Shown: positions 7,928 through 16,850, numbered from the stretch's first letter. The stretch is 64,000 nucleotides of DNA from an uncultured Eubacteriales bacterium (GCA_934433485.1 CAKRZR010000006.1:1-64000), one strand, 5' to 3'. Made by a program: numbers and translations. The notes: generated by a model from the sequence alone, not told the origin.

Positions 7928-10117
7928 TTATCCGCCGTAGGTGCCGCCCCACTCGACGGCGGTGAAGCCGTGGCGGTCAAACGCCGGCAGTGTCTGCGTT
8001 TTGATTTCGACCGGCTCCGTGACGGGCAGAATGTGCAGCGCGACGCGGAGAATGCTGTCCGGCTTCGGAGAAATCCGCAGGGCGTTGTAGTCCTCACGGG
8101 ACTGCGTCAGCTCAAAATACACAAGGTTGTACGGCGACTTTTCCAGTATCGGCAGCCAGTATAGGATGCACTCGTTTGCCTCGCGATCCGTAAAGCCAAG
8201 TAATGCAAGACTGTCCTCTAAGAATTGCGCGCTGTCCTCCTTCGCTACGCAGAAGCCGGTGGAGAAATCGCACGGCTTGCTGCCCGCTTCCTCCCAGTAC
8301 AGGGCGTAGTAGGTGCGCTCCGAGACCGCGTCGTCCGAGACCATGCGCAGCGTGCCGTCGGGTTGTGCCAGAATCTTCCAGCCGCCCGTGGGATACGCCG
8401 GGTATACCGTGGTCAGCGATTCGGGATGGGCAAAGGAGACGGAGACCTCCGTTTCCGCTTCGGGATACAGGTACAGCACGGGCTTTGCATAACCACCCAT
8501 GAAGCCTGTCTCGATCCGGTACAGATCGCCGCGGTCCGTGAGATAGTATTCCACCGTGTGCGCGGTGCCGTCGTCGGGGAAGATCTGATCCGGTACGTCC
8601 GTCTCCTCCACCAGGATGTACACCCCGGATGGGAGCGTATCCGGGTACCTCTCGACGGTGAATTTCGGCTCCACCGCCGTGCCCGTATTGACGGCGAACC
8701 GGCTGACGTTGTAGTCGTATTTGCCGTCCGCGTCGGGCGTGGCGTCCGCATAGTCGATGACACTGTCGCTCTTTTTCCCGCCGGAAGTATAGCTGCTGAT
8801 CATCGTGTGAATGTAGTATTGTCCGTCGCCGGAGGACTCCACATCGGCGTCGTACGGACAGAGATTCGTCAAAAACGAGCCGTCGTGCATTTGGCGGAAC
8901 TGGAGCCAACCATCCGCCGCCACGCAGACATAATCGCAGTTGTCGTAGAGCTTTACCACCTGATCAAAGCCTGTGACCTCGGAGATGGTCGTACCGTCTG
9001 TGTCGAAGATGCGATAGCCGGTTTTGTCTGCGCCAATCACGATGCCGTATCCGTCTTCGGTGGTGGCAAACTGGTTGATCGGGGAGTCGGCGATCCGTTC
9101 AAAGGATGTATTGTATACGGAGAAGGGCTGCTCCCCATCGGCGTATTCCTGCGCTGTGATGAAATATTTCCCGTTTGCCGTGCGCTCGATAGTCGCGAAC
9201 GCATCCGGCACAGACCCGGCAAGCGTTCCGGTGGTCAGATCAAAGAACGAGGTCTGCACCGCGCTGTCATATTCTGCCACCGACAGATAGTCGCCGCATA
9301 CTCCAAAATTCGCCATGTCGTCGATGAACAGCGTGTCTTTTGTGAGATCGTACAGTGCATATCGATCCTCCGTGTACTCCTCGTGCGCCACCGGTTTGTA
9401 GAGAAGCACATAGCCGGGATACATTTTTCCCTTCAGCTCATTGCTTATCAAAATGCGCAGATGGTCGGGGTTTTCTACATTCGCATGGGTGAGCGGCAGA
9501 GCAGTGCCGTCCGTCAGCCGATACGCCATCCATGTGCTGTCGTGATAGAAGAGGTAGCCGTCGCTAAAATCGTCCGTTGAAACATACGCGTATTCCGGAT
9601 ACGCCGTGGTGCAGGAGAGCACGTCGTAGAGGGTGAGATTGGCGATGTCGTCCGCGGTCGGCGCGGTGTTCTCCGCGGTCTCGCTTCCCAACGCCGACGG
9701 TAGGCTTGTGTTTGTGGCAAAGACGGTCCCGTCCGGCTTTTGCTTTTGCGTGCCGTCCATGGCGCTGCCCGCGAGCGGCGTGTCCGTGCAGTAATACATG
9801 GTTGTGTCGGGCGAGATCGGAGACGGGTACGCGTAGACGTAGATATACCCCTTTGCCGCCGGATCCAGCGTGATCTCGTGCGCCGCGGCAGGATTGTCGC
9901 TGTTCTCTGACGCAGGCTCTGTTTGCGCTGGCTCGGTTCCCGCGCTTTCCGTTTCTGCGGTCTTTGTCTCGGTTTCCGCCGTTTCGGTTTCTTCGATTGT
10001 CTCCGAAGAAGAGGATTCCGCACCTGTCGTTTCCGGAGAATCCGTTTCCGCGGTCTGTCTCGTGCAGCCGACAAGCAGCGTCGCGCACAGGCAGAGAAGA
10101 ATGAGTCGTTTCATCAT
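7928..10117 (-). CDS. Large lipoprotein with conserved C-terminal domain, unknown function
   Basis: 729-residue secreted lipoprotein. Signal peptide MMKRLILLCLCATLLVGC has a LVGC lipobox and is followed by a roughly 55-residue E/T/S-rich linker, then repeats rich in Y, D and G that look like a beta-propeller (about residues 110-480; YVSTDDFSDGYLFYHD, YGIVIGADKTGYRIFD). The last 200 residues form a separate module starting KPVLYLYPEAETEV and ending AVEWGGTYGG, a type seen C-terminally in uncharacterised secreted Firmicutes proteins (from memory). No catalytic motif recognised. GAGGTGG lies just upstream of a double ATG (10117 or 10114). The frame stays open upstream to 10273 but has no other ribosome-binding site. 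Divergent from the solute-binding protein gene at 10332. Confidence 0.75.
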   Translation of the reverse strand: MMKRLILLCLCATLLVGCTRQTAETDSPETTGAESSSSETIEETETAETETKTAETESAGTEPAQTEPASENSDNPAAAHEITLDPAAKGYIYVYAYPSPISPDTTMYYCTDTPLAGSAMDGTQKQKPDGTVFATNTSLPSALGSETAENTAPTADDIANLTLYDVLSCTTAYPEYAYVSTDDFSDGYLFYHDSTWMAYRLTDGTALPLTHANVENPDHLRILISNELKGKMYPGYVLLYKPVAHEEYTEDRYALYDLTKDTLFIDDMANFGVCGDYLSVAEYDSAVQTSFFDLTTGTLAGSVPDAFATIERTANGKYFITAQEYADGEQPFSVYNTSFERIADSPINQFATTEDGYGIVIGADKTGYRIFDTDGTTISEVTGFDQVVKLYDNCDYVCVAADGWLQFRQMHDGSFLTNLCPYDADVESSGDGQYYIHTMISSYTSGGKKSDSVIDYADATPDADGKYDYNVSRFAVNTGTAVEPKFTVERYPDTLPSGVYILVEETDVPDQIFPDDGTAHTVEYYLTDRGDLYRIETGFMGGYAKPVLYLYPEAETEVSVSFAHPESLTTVYPAYPTGGWKILAQPDGTLRMVSDDAVSERTYYALYWEEAGSKPCDFSTGFCVAKEDSAQFLEDSLALLGFTDREANECILYWLPILEKSPYNLVYFELTQSREDYNALRISPKPDSILRVALHILPVTEPVEIKTQTLPAFDRHGFTAVEWGGTYGG

Positions 10118-10230
10118 AACCACCTCGGTTTGTGTTCTTATCCATAAAGACGTTCGACAGCGCGATTTGTTCCCGAAGATAGGGGAATTTCCTGTGTTTT
10201 TCTCCGTGCGGAAGAAAAATAGCATCGTTC

Positions 10231-10259
10231 TTGACAAAACGGCGCGTATGCGGTACAAT
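10231..10259 (+). promoter_or_regulatory. Near-consensus sigma-A promoter
   Basis: TTGACA (10231-10236), 17-bp spacer, TACAAT (10254-10259). Drives the solute-binding protein gene at 10332; the start point would be near 10266. Confidence 0.8.
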
Positions 10260-10331
10260 ATGCAGAGAACCAAAACGGATTTTACCGTTATGATTCAAAA
10301 AGAATACAGATCGAACGGAGGGATACAGAAA

Positions 10332-11798
10332 ATGAAAAAACGGATCTCGATATTGCTTTTGTGCGCGATGCTGCTTGCCGGATGTGCCGCGGAAAAGGAA
10401 GCGGAGAACGGCACGGATACAACATCGTCTGACAATGGTACGGTGGAATCGACTGCGGAAGAGACGGAAACGACTGTGTACGACAGCCTCGTAACGGAGG
10501 ATTTTGGAGGCTACACGTTCCATATGTTGAACGGCGTGAGCAACTACGCGTATGTGCTGCTGACCGCGGAGGAGCTGACCGGCGAGACCATCAACGACGC
10601 GGTATACAACCGGAACAGCCTGGTTTCCGACCGCCTGAACGTGAATCTGGAGGAGTATATCGCGGACTGGAACGAGACCTCCCCGACCGTGGACGCGCTG
10701 ATTTTAGCAGGCGACAACGCGTACGACATTTTCTTTGACGAATCGCAGTTTTCCATGCAGTACGTGGCAAAGGGGAACACCGCCGATCTGCGCACGACGG
10801 AAATGCAGCTGGACAAACCGTGGTGGGACGCGGGTTCCATGGAAACGATGTCCCTCGGCGACCGGCTGTACACCGTCAACGGTGACCTGCACCTGATGTA
10901 CGGCGAGAGTGCGTGGGTCTTCTACATGAATAAGCAGATGCTGGAGGACTACAGCCTCGAATCTCCGTATACCCTCGTCAAGGAGGGAAAATGGACGATG
11001 GACAAGGCGGGCGAGCTCATTCGCACGGTGGCTTCTGATTTGAACGGCGACGGCAAGATCACCACGGACGACCAGTTCGGACTTGCCACGCACGGCGATG
11101 TATCGCTGGCGCTGCTCATTGGCGGCGGACAATCCCTGCTTACAAAGAACGCGGAGAACATACCGCAGTGGTCGCCGCTTGCGGAGGAGGTCTACAACAT
11201 TTCCGCAAAGACGCACGAGATTTTCTTTGACAAAAACGCGGTGTACATGGACGGCGTGACGACGAAGGGCGCCAATGCAGCGACGGTGGTCAATTCCCCG
11301 ATCATCGACCATTTCTCCGCGGGCGGCTCGCTCTTCCTCTGTGAGGTGCTGGGACACGCGAAGATCTTGCGCGGCATGGACAACGATTTCGGGATCCTGC
11401 CCGTGCCGAAATACGCGGAGGACGCGGACTACACGACGTTTGTGGCAAGAAGTGCGCAGGTGCTGATGATCCCGGTGACGGCTGGACCGGACGCGCTGCA
11501 CAGAACCGCGGTGGTACTCGACAATCTGTGCGCGGAATCGTACCGTACCGTACGGCAGGCGTACTATGATGTGCAGTTAAACGGCAAGACGATCCGCGAC
11601 GAGGAGAGCCGGGACATGCTGGAGATCATTTTCGCGAACCGCCGGTACGAAATGGCGTACCTGTTCGGTCTGAACGACCTCGGCGCCGCCTACCTGAAAG
11701 CGACGCAGAACGGCAGCGATCTGTCCTCCGCGGTCGCGAAAATCGAGGACAAATGCAAGGCAAGCCTCGCGGACACGCTCTCCGCGCTTGGCGAATAA
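10332..11798 (+). CDS. Extracellular solute-binding lipoprotein, tandem copy 1
   Basis: 488-residue lipoprotein with signal MKKRISILLLCAMLLAGC (lipobox LAGC), E/T-rich linker and a family 1 solute-binding domain. Paralogue blocks are GETINDAVYNRN, AGDNAYDIFF, WVFYMNKQMLEDY, an EF-hand-like loop DLNGDGKITTDDQ (near residue 240) and DFGILPVPKYAED. It is clearly homologous along its length to the next gene, including stop-proximal sequence and terminator, so the pair is a tandem duplication. CGGAGGG precedes the ATG; the frame is open upstream to 9870, but that stretch lies before the promoter. No permease genes nearby. Ligand unknown, probably an oligosaccharide. Confidence 0.88.
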   Translation: MKKRISILLLCAMLLAGCAAEKEAENGTDTTSSDNGTVESTAEETETTVYDSLVTEDFGGYTFHMLNGVSNYAYVLLTAEELTGETINDAVYNRNSLVSDRLNVNLEEYIADWNETSPTVDALILAGDNAYDIFFDESQFSMQYVAKGNTADLRTTEMQLDKPWWDAGSMETMSLGDRLYTVNGDLHLMYGESAWVFYMNKQMLEDYSLESPYTLVKEGKWTMDKAGELIRTVASDLNGDGKITTDDQFGLATHGDVSLALLIGGGQSLLTKNAENIPQWSPLAEEVYNISAKTHEIFFDKNAVYMDGVTTKGANAATVVNSPIIDHFSAGGSLFLCEVLGHAKILRGMDNDFGILPVPKYAEDADYTTFVARSAQVLMIPVTAGPDALHRTAVVLDNLCAESYRTVRQAYYDVQLNGKTIRDEESRDMLEIIFANRRYEMAYLFGLNDLGAAYLKATQNGSDLSSAVAKIEDKCKASLADTLSALGE

Positions 11799-11810
11799 AA
11801 CAAAATCCCA

Positions 11811-11850
11811 AAGGCGGGGGCTCGTCATACGGCGCGGCTCCCGCTTTTTC
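11811..11850 (+). terminator. Rho-independent terminator (duplicated unit)
   Basis: GCGGGGGCT pairs with GGCTCCCGC, followed by TTTTT. Nearly the same sequence follows the next gene, marking the duplicated unit. Confidence 0.8.
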
Positions 11851-11873
11851 TGTAAAAATGAGACAAGAAGCGG

Positions 11874-11902
11874 TTGACAAATAGAGAAAAAATGAGTATA
11901 CT
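11874..11902 (+). promoter_or_regulatory. Sigma-A promoter for second tandem solute-binding protein
   Basis: TTGACA (11874-11879), 17-bp spacer, TATACT (11897-11902), followed by a 50-base leader to the ATG at 11958. Confidence 0.8.
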
Positions 11903-11957
11903 ATATGTATTGTTGCTGTGTGTGACAATATAAATTGGGCAAAAGAGGAGGAGACTT

Positions 11958-13412
11958 ATGAAAAAACAAATTTCCATCCTGCTACTGTGCGCGATGCTTC
12001 TTGCGGGATGCGGTCAGGAAACAGGGAACGTACAGCCTGAAAATACACAAAACGACGAAAATACTGGAAATACGGAATCGGTTATGGAAACGGAGCCGAC
12101 AATTTATGACAGTCTCGTGACGGAGGATTTTGCGGGATATACGTTCAACATTCTGAATGTTGACAGTAACTACGCATATGTGTTCATGACAACGGAGGAG
12201 TTGACGGGGGAAACCATCAACGATACCGTGTATAACCGGGATATCACAGTTGGTGATCGCTTGAACGTGAACTTCGGCGAACGGATTACCACATGGGCAG
12301 ATATATACAATGAGGTACAAGCGCTGATTTTGGCGGGAGACAATGCGTATGATATCTATTTTGCTGAAGCATGGTCATCATTACCGTTTATGACGGATGG
12401 GTATGCCGCTGACCTGTGGAAGACGGAACTGCAGCTTGATATGCCATGGTGGGACGCAGGTGCTATTGAGACATTGTCCATCGGTGACCATCTATATCGG
12501 ATCAACGGCGATTTACACTTAATGTACAGCGAAGCGTCATGGATATTTTATGTCAACAAGCAGATGCTTGAAAACTACGATCTGGAATCGCCGTATACCC
12601 TGGTACGGGAGGACAAGTGGACGCTGGATAAGGCCGGTGAGATGATAGAAGCAGCTACACAGGATCTGAACGGCGACGGCAAAATGAACACGGACGACCA
12701 ATTCGGACTGACTACGCACAACAATTGTGTGTGTACATTTGTTATTGGTGGTGGGCAGTCCCTACTTACAAAGAATGCAGACAATATTCCGGAATGGACT
12801 CCACTTTCAGAGGTAATTTATGACATTTCCGCAAAAGTGCGGGAGGTGGTGTTTGATCTCAATCATACCTACATTGAAAATGTGACACCAACAGGTACAA
12901 GGGATGTAGGAATTGTCGGGCATTTCATGGAAGGCGGCGATCTCTTTCTTTGTGAGGTCTTGGGACATGCTAAAACTTTACGCGGCATGGACAATGATTT
13001 TGGAATTTTACCGATACCGAAATACAGTGAAACGGTAAAAGGTTATAGAACGTATGTTGCAGGATCTGCACAGGTTATGATGATTCCAACCTCTGCGGAT
13101 GAAGAAGCTTTGCATAGAACAGCGATCGTGTTGGATAATCTCGGAGCGGAATCGTTCCGTACATTACGCCCGGCGTACTTTGATGTACAGTTAAATGGCA
13201 AGACGATCCGCGATGAGGATAGTAGGGATATGCTGGATATTATTTTTGCGGACCGTCGATATGAGATGGCGTATATGTTTGGACTCAATGATCTTGTTTC
13301 AGCATACGGAAATGCTGCAAGAAACGGCAGCGATCTCTCCTCCGCGGTGGCAAAGATCGAGGACAAGTGCAAGACGGCACTGGCGGACACCCTCTCCGCG
13401 CTGGGCGAATAA
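11958..13412 (+). CDS. Extracellular solute-binding lipoprotein, tandem copy 2 (low GC)
   Basis: 484-residue lipoprotein, signal MKKQISILLLCAMLLAGC, shorter N/E/T-rich linker, then the same solute-binding domain as its upstream neighbour (GETINDTVYNRD, AGDNAYDIYF, DLNGDGKMNTDDQ, DFGILPIPKYSE, AYFDVQLNGKTIRDE). AGGAGG precedes the ATG. Base composition is visibly lower in G+C than the neighbour for most of the gene (about 25 of 60 in 12121-12180 by eye) but returns to the local high-GC style in the last 100 bases, which closely match copy 1. This suggests a transferred relative, or recombination at the 3' end with the resident copy. Residues around 50-450 differ enough that ligand specificity may differ. 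Confidence 0.88.
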   Translation: MKKQISILLLCAMLLAGCGQETGNVQPENTQNDENTGNTESVMETEPTIYDSLVTEDFAGYTFNILNVDSNYAYVFMTTEELTGETINDTVYNRDITVGDRLNVNFGERITTWADIYNEVQALILAGDNAYDIYFAEAWSSLPFMTDGYAADLWKTELQLDMPWWDAGAIETLSIGDHLYRINGDLHLMYSEASWIFYVNKQMLENYDLESPYTLVREDKWTLDKAGEMIEAATQDLNGDGKMNTDDQFGLTTHNNCVCTFVIGGGQSLLTKNADNIPEWTPLSEVIYDISAKVREVVFDLNHTYIENVTPTGTRDVGIVGHFMEGGDLFLCEVLGHAKTLRGMDNDFGILPIPKYSETVKGYRTYVAGSAQVMMIPTSADEEALHRTAIVLDNLGAESFRTLRPAYFDVQLNGKTIRDEDSRDMLDIIFADRRYEMAYMFGLNDLVSAYGNAARNGSDLSSAVAKIEDKCKTALADTLSALGE

Positions 13413-13423
13413 AACGGAATACA

Positions 13424-13464
13424 GAAGGCGGGAGTGCGTCACACGGCGCGGCTCCCGCTTTTTC
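13424..13464 (+). terminator. Rho-independent terminator (duplicate)
   Basis: GGCGGGAGTGCG...GGCTCCCGC stem followed by TTTTT; near-copy of the terminator at 11811-11850. Confidence 0.8.
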
Positions 13465-13485
13465 ATCCGCTTTTCCGGTTCCATC

Positions 13486-13514
13486 TTGCTTTTTTCCTGT
13501 AACTATGCTATACT
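13486..13514 (+). promoter_or_regulatory. Sigma-A promoter for CofE-like gene
   Basis: TTGCTT (13486-13491), 17-bp spacer, TATACT (13509-13514) preceded by TATGC as at 5990. Confidence 0.65.
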
Positions 13515-13568
13515 ATACCTATCTCCCCCGCAGGTGGGCATTTTTGTGATATGAAGGAAGCAATCGAT

Positions 13569-14759
13569 ATGGAAAGACGAACCGGCACTGTATCCCGGGG
13601 CATCCGTTGTCCCATCATCCGCAGGGGAGACGACCTTGCGGCGATCGTCACCGACAGCGTTCTCGAAGCCGCGCGTGCGGAGGGCTTTTCGCTCCACGAT
13701 CGCGACGTGATCGCCATGACGGAATCCATTGTGGCGCGCGCCCAGGGCAACTATGCGACTGTCGCTGACATTGCCGCGGATGTAGGAAAAAAGCTCGGCG
13801 GCGGCACCATTGGTGTGATCTTCCCGATCCTGTCGCGCAACCGTTTCGCCATCTGCCTGCGCGGAATTGCCGCCGGGGCGAAGAAGGTCGTGCTCATGCT
13901 CAGCTATCCGTCCGACGAGGTGGGCAACGAGCTTGTCTCCTACGATCAGCTCGACGAAGCGGGCATCAATCCGTACAGCGACGTGCTCACGCTGGAGCGG
14001 TACCGCGAACTGTTCGGCGACAACCGGCACCCGTTCACGGGCATGGACTACGTCGGCTACTACGAAAACCTCATCCGGGAATCCGGCGCGGAAGCGGAGA
14101 TCATTTTCGCCAACCGTCCGCAGACCATTCTGCAATACACAAAAAACGTCCTGACCTGCGACATCCACACGCGCGCCAGAACCAAACGGTTATTGAAAGC
14201 GGCGGGCGCCGAAGTGGTGTGCGGACTGGACGACATTCTCTCCGAGAGCGTGAACGGCAGCGGCTATAACGAAAAATTCGGGCTGCTCGGCTCCAACAAA
14301 TCGACGGAAGATACCGTAAAGCTCTTCCCACGCGACGCTCAGGGACTGGTCGAGGACGTGCAGAAGCGGATTTTCGAGAAAACCGGCTGTCACGTTGAAG
14401 TGATGGTCTACGGCGACGGCGCGTTCAAGGATCCGGTAGGGAAGATCTGGGAGCTTGCCGATCCGTGCGTATCCCCGGCGTTCACGGTGGGATTGAACGG
14501 TACGCCGAACGAGCTGAAGCTCAAGTATCTGGCGGACAACGATTTCAGCACCCTGTCCGGCGAAGCGCTCCGCGATGCGATCTCCGCCCGTATCCGGGAG
14601 AAAAAGGACAATCTCACCGGTGATATGACCTCGCAGGGCACCACGCCGCGCCGCCTGACCGACCTCATCGGCTCTCTCTGCGACCTGACCAGCGGCTCCG
14701 GCGACAAGGGAACCCCGGTCGTGCTGGTGCAGGGCTACTTCGATAACTACACGAACTGA
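13569..14759 (+). CDS. Coenzyme F420-0:L-glutamate ligase (CofE-like) family protein
   Basis: 396-residue soluble protein of the CofE/F420_ligase family: N-terminal CPIIRRGDDLAAIV block, GFSLHDRDVIAMTESIVARAQG (near residue 40), where CofE places metal/nucleotide ligands, FPILSRNRFAICLRGIAAGA, and a C-terminal MVYGDGAFKDPVGKIWELADP block. In methanogens and actinobacteria the family adds glutamate to F420-0. Many clostridia that do not make F420 carry this longer version, whose real substrate is not known, so the exact reaction is open. AAGGAAG is eight bases before the ATG at 13569; an upstream in-frame ATG at 13551 has only a weak site. Monocistronic, with its own promoter and terminator. 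Confidence 0.82.
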   Translation: MERRTGTVSRGIRCPIIRRGDDLAAIVTDSVLEAARAEGFSLHDRDVIAMTESIVARAQGNYATVADIAADVGKKLGGGTIGVIFPILSRNRFAICLRGIAAGAKKVVLMLSYPSDEVGNELVSYDQLDEAGINPYSDVLTLERYRELFGDNRHPFTGMDYVGYYENLIRESGAEAEIIFANRPQTILQYTKNVLTCDIHTRARTKRLLKAAGAEVVCGLDDILSESVNGSGYNEKFGLLGSNKSTEDTVKLFPRDAQGLVEDVQKRIFEKTGCHVEVMVYGDGAFKDPVGKIWELADPCVSPAFTVGLNGTPNELKLKYLADNDFSTLSGEALRDAISARIREKKDNLTGDMTSQGTTPRRLTDLIGSLCDLTSGSGDKGTPVVLVQGYFDNYTN

Positions 14760-14774
14760 ATGAAAATCGGATAG

Positions 14775-14826
14775 AAAAAGCCGCCCGATGGGGAGCGTGT
14801 GACAGCCCCGGAAGGCGGATTTTTTG
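14775..14826. terminator. Bidirectional terminator
   Basis: Outer stem CCGCC/GGCGG and inner GGGG/CCCC stem, flanked by AAAAAG on the left and TTTTTT on the right, so it can stop transcription from either side. Confidence 0.7.
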
Positions 14827-14893
14827 TGGTACGCCTGTCTCCAATCTGCATGGCGTCCTCTTGCCGTATAAATTTCCGTAAGCGTGGGATGCT
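14777..14893 (-). ncRNA. Possible minus-strand small transcript (sRNA or leader peptide)
   Basis: On the minus strand an extended -10 element (TGTGGTATACT; TATACT at 14905-14900) is followed about 115 bases later by a terminator with a T run. Within it AGAGGA precedes an ATG (near 14847) that opens a 34-codon frame running into the terminator. No gene lies downstream on this strand, so it would be a stand-alone small RNA or micro-ORF. The -35 is weak. The rest of the 490-base gap (14827-15076) shows nothing else I recognise. Confidence 0.3.
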
Positions 14894-15076
14894 ATGGACA
14901 GTATACCACATTCCGCGGCGGAAATCCATAGATACCGTGGATTTGGGCGCAGAATTTTCGGATAGTTGGTGAGTGTCAAAATATACGTCTGCATAGTTTG
15001 CTTTGTGGATGAAATTGTGAAATTCATCAAAGGCGACGGGCAATGTTAATTTTCGGAAAAGAATCCGTCCGACATC

Positions 15077-15105
15077 TTGACACCGACGAAAAATGACAGT
15101 AAGAT
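15077..15105 (+). promoter_or_regulatory. Sigma-A promoter for SGNH hydrolase operon
   Basis: TTGACA (15077-15082), 17-bp spacer, TAAGAT (15100-15105), followed by a leader of about 140 bases rich in GCGCGC repeats with no recognised riboswitch. Confidence 0.6.
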
Positions 15106-15251
15106 TATATATAGCGCGCGGAAACGGTCGGTATTCGATGGACAGTGGCTGCGCGCGGCCAAACAGAACGAACGATAGACAGGCAGTGCGAACGGACGCG
15201 TGTGTCGGGGCGGCTGCTTCCTATCTTCCTATATAGAAAGAACGCGAACGA

Positions 15252-16355
15252 ATGAAGAAAAAATATAGTCGGAGAAGGAACGCGCGGGATGCGGTCGTGG
15301 AAACGCGGGGCAGCAGGCAGCTTCTTGCGATTTTGATATTTCTCCTCATCTGTTGTCTGCTCACGGGGGTATACGGGGTTCTGAAAAGCGGTACAATGCC
15401 GTTTTCGTTCCATATACTGAAGCCGGAGACGGATACAGAGACGGAGACGGAGACAGCGCCCGCGGATACGGATGGCGTCGGCAGAGAGGACGTGGAGACG
15501 ACGGCGTGTCCGGAAACGGAATCGGAAGCGACGATTGCGCCCGCGGAGACAAGCGGCACGCAGGGCACGAGCCAGCCGATGGAACCGCTTCCCAAGGAGA
15601 CGGCGGCGGAAAGCAGGGTGGAGCACGAGACGCGGGATTCCGCCGTGCCGATCCGCACGGTGCAGCTGATGCCGGAGAACTACGATTACACGATGCCGGT
15701 GCCGGAGAATGGCGAACCTGTGGACGACAGCTATTTCGCGGACGCGGTATTCCTCGGCGACTCGCGGATGGAGGGCTTCGCAATGCAGTGCGGGCTGTCC
15801 AACATCACGTGCTACGCGTATAAGGGACTGACGACGGAATCGGTGTTCACGAGCGAGGTCATCTACAAGGACGGCAAAAAAATGACGGCGATGGACGCGC
15901 TGCGCGAGACGGATTTCGCGAAGGTGTACATCATGCTGGGGATCAACGAGACCGGCTGGCCGAAGGCGGAGGCGTATCCGCAGTATTACGGCAAGATCGT
16001 GGACGCGATCCGGGAGATCCGTTCGGACGCGGTGATCTACGCAATGTCGATCATCCCGGTGTCCAAAACGGTATCGGAGACGCACGAATACGCGAAAAAT
16101 GACAAGATCAATCTGTACAACGAGCTGCTGCGCGGAATGTGCGTGGAAAAAGAGGTATTCTACATCGATCTGAGCTTCATGGCAGGCGAGGACGGCGCGC
16201 TTCCGGAGGGCGCTGCACGGGACGGGATTCATGTGGGCTACGACCTGTGCAAGGAGTGGCTCACGTATCTGCGGACGCACACGATCCCGGTACGACTGGT
16301 GACGGAAACAGGCGCGGAGACAGAAACAAACACGGAAACAACAGGTGAGGAGTGA
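15252..16355 (+). CDS. Membrane-anchored SGNH/GDSL-type hydrolase
   Basis: 367 residues: a basic N-terminus, one transmembrane helix (about 25-45, LLAILIFLLICCLLTGVYG), a long E/T/P-rich extracellular linker (about 55-120) and an SGNH hydrolase domain. The serine motif is FLGDSRMEG (near 170), the block III asparagine is in LGINETGW (near 235), and the catalytic D-x-x-H is in ARDGIHVG (near 320). Family members are extracellular esterases or acetyl-transfer helpers on glycans. The next gene, a DUF4358 lipoprotein, starts six bases after the stop; this pairing is common in clostridial loci that also encode an MBOAT O-acetyltransferase, which is absent here. No strong ribosome-binding site before the ATG (GAAAGAA only). 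Confidence 0.82.
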   Translation: MKKKYSRRRNARDAVVETRGSRQLLAILIFLLICCLLTGVYGVLKSGTMPFSFHILKPETDTETETETAPADTDGVGREDVETTACPETESEATIAPAETSGTQGTSQPMEPLPKETAAESRVEHETRDSAVPIRTVQLMPENYDYTMPVPENGEPVDDSYFADAVFLGDSRMEGFAMQCGLSNITCYAYKGLTTESVFTSEVIYKDGKKMTAMDALRETDFAKVYIMLGINETGWPKAEAYPQYYGKIVDAIREIRSDAVIYAMSIIPVSKTVSETHEYAKNDKINLYNELLRGMCVEKEVFYIDLSFMAGEDGALPEGAARDGIHVGYDLCKEWLTYLRTHTIPVRLVTETGAETETNTETTGEE

Positions 16356-16361
16356 TTCGAT

Positions 16362-16850
16362 ATGAAAAAGAACGCGATGGTACGCGGCGTGGTATGCGTG
16401 CTGGCGGCCTGCATGCTGGCGCTGTCCGGCTGCGGGGGAAAAGAGGCGGCTGTGAATCCGAATGTGGAGCTGGTGCTGGCGGATTTCGCGAACGTGATTC
16501 TGACGACAGGTGAATTTTCCGAGGAAATGTACCCGGTGCCGGATTCCATGGTCGCAGGCATGTACGGGATCACGGACGCCGAGGAAGCGCGCGTCTATGC
16601 CGGCAGCGGCGCGACGCCTGAGGAGATCGGTCTGTTCCGGTTCGCGGACGAAGACGCGGCAGCTGCGGGTCTGGAGCTTGCAAAACAGCGGCTGTCCGAT
16701 CAGAAGCGCGCGTTCACGGACTACAATCCGGATGAAAAATACCGTCTTGAGGACTATGCCGTCGTAGAGCAGGCGGGCAAATACGTCATCTACTGCGTAT
16801 CCTCCAGCGACGCAGCGGGAGATGTGATCGCCAAGGAAATCGCCGGCTGA
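16362..16850 (+). CDS. DUF4358-type lipoprotein
   Basis: 162-residue lipoprotein with signal peptide ending in the LSGC lipobox near residue 24. The mature part carries DUF4358 hallmarks: YPVPDSMVAGMYGI (near 55), EEIGLFRFADEDAAAAGLE, and a closing KYVIYCVSSSDA. The function of DUF4358 is not established; it is repeatedly found beside SGNH hydrolases and acyltransferases, suggesting a role in cell-surface polymer modification. Cotranscribed with the preceding gene; GTGAGGAG upstream of the ATG. Confidence 0.8.
   Translation: MKKNAMVRGVVCVLAACMLALSGCGGKEAAVNPNVELVLADFANVILTTGEFSEEMYPVPDSMVAGMYGITDAEEARVYAGSGATPEEIGLFRFADEDAAAAGLELAKQRLSDQKRAFTDYNPDEKYRLEDYAVVEQAGKYVIYCVSSSDAAGDVIAKEIAG

Noticed and set aside
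14747..15043. A 98-codon minus-strand frame
   Set aside because: Its upstream half precedes the predicted promoter and has no start signal; only the last 34 codons have a ribosome-binding site.
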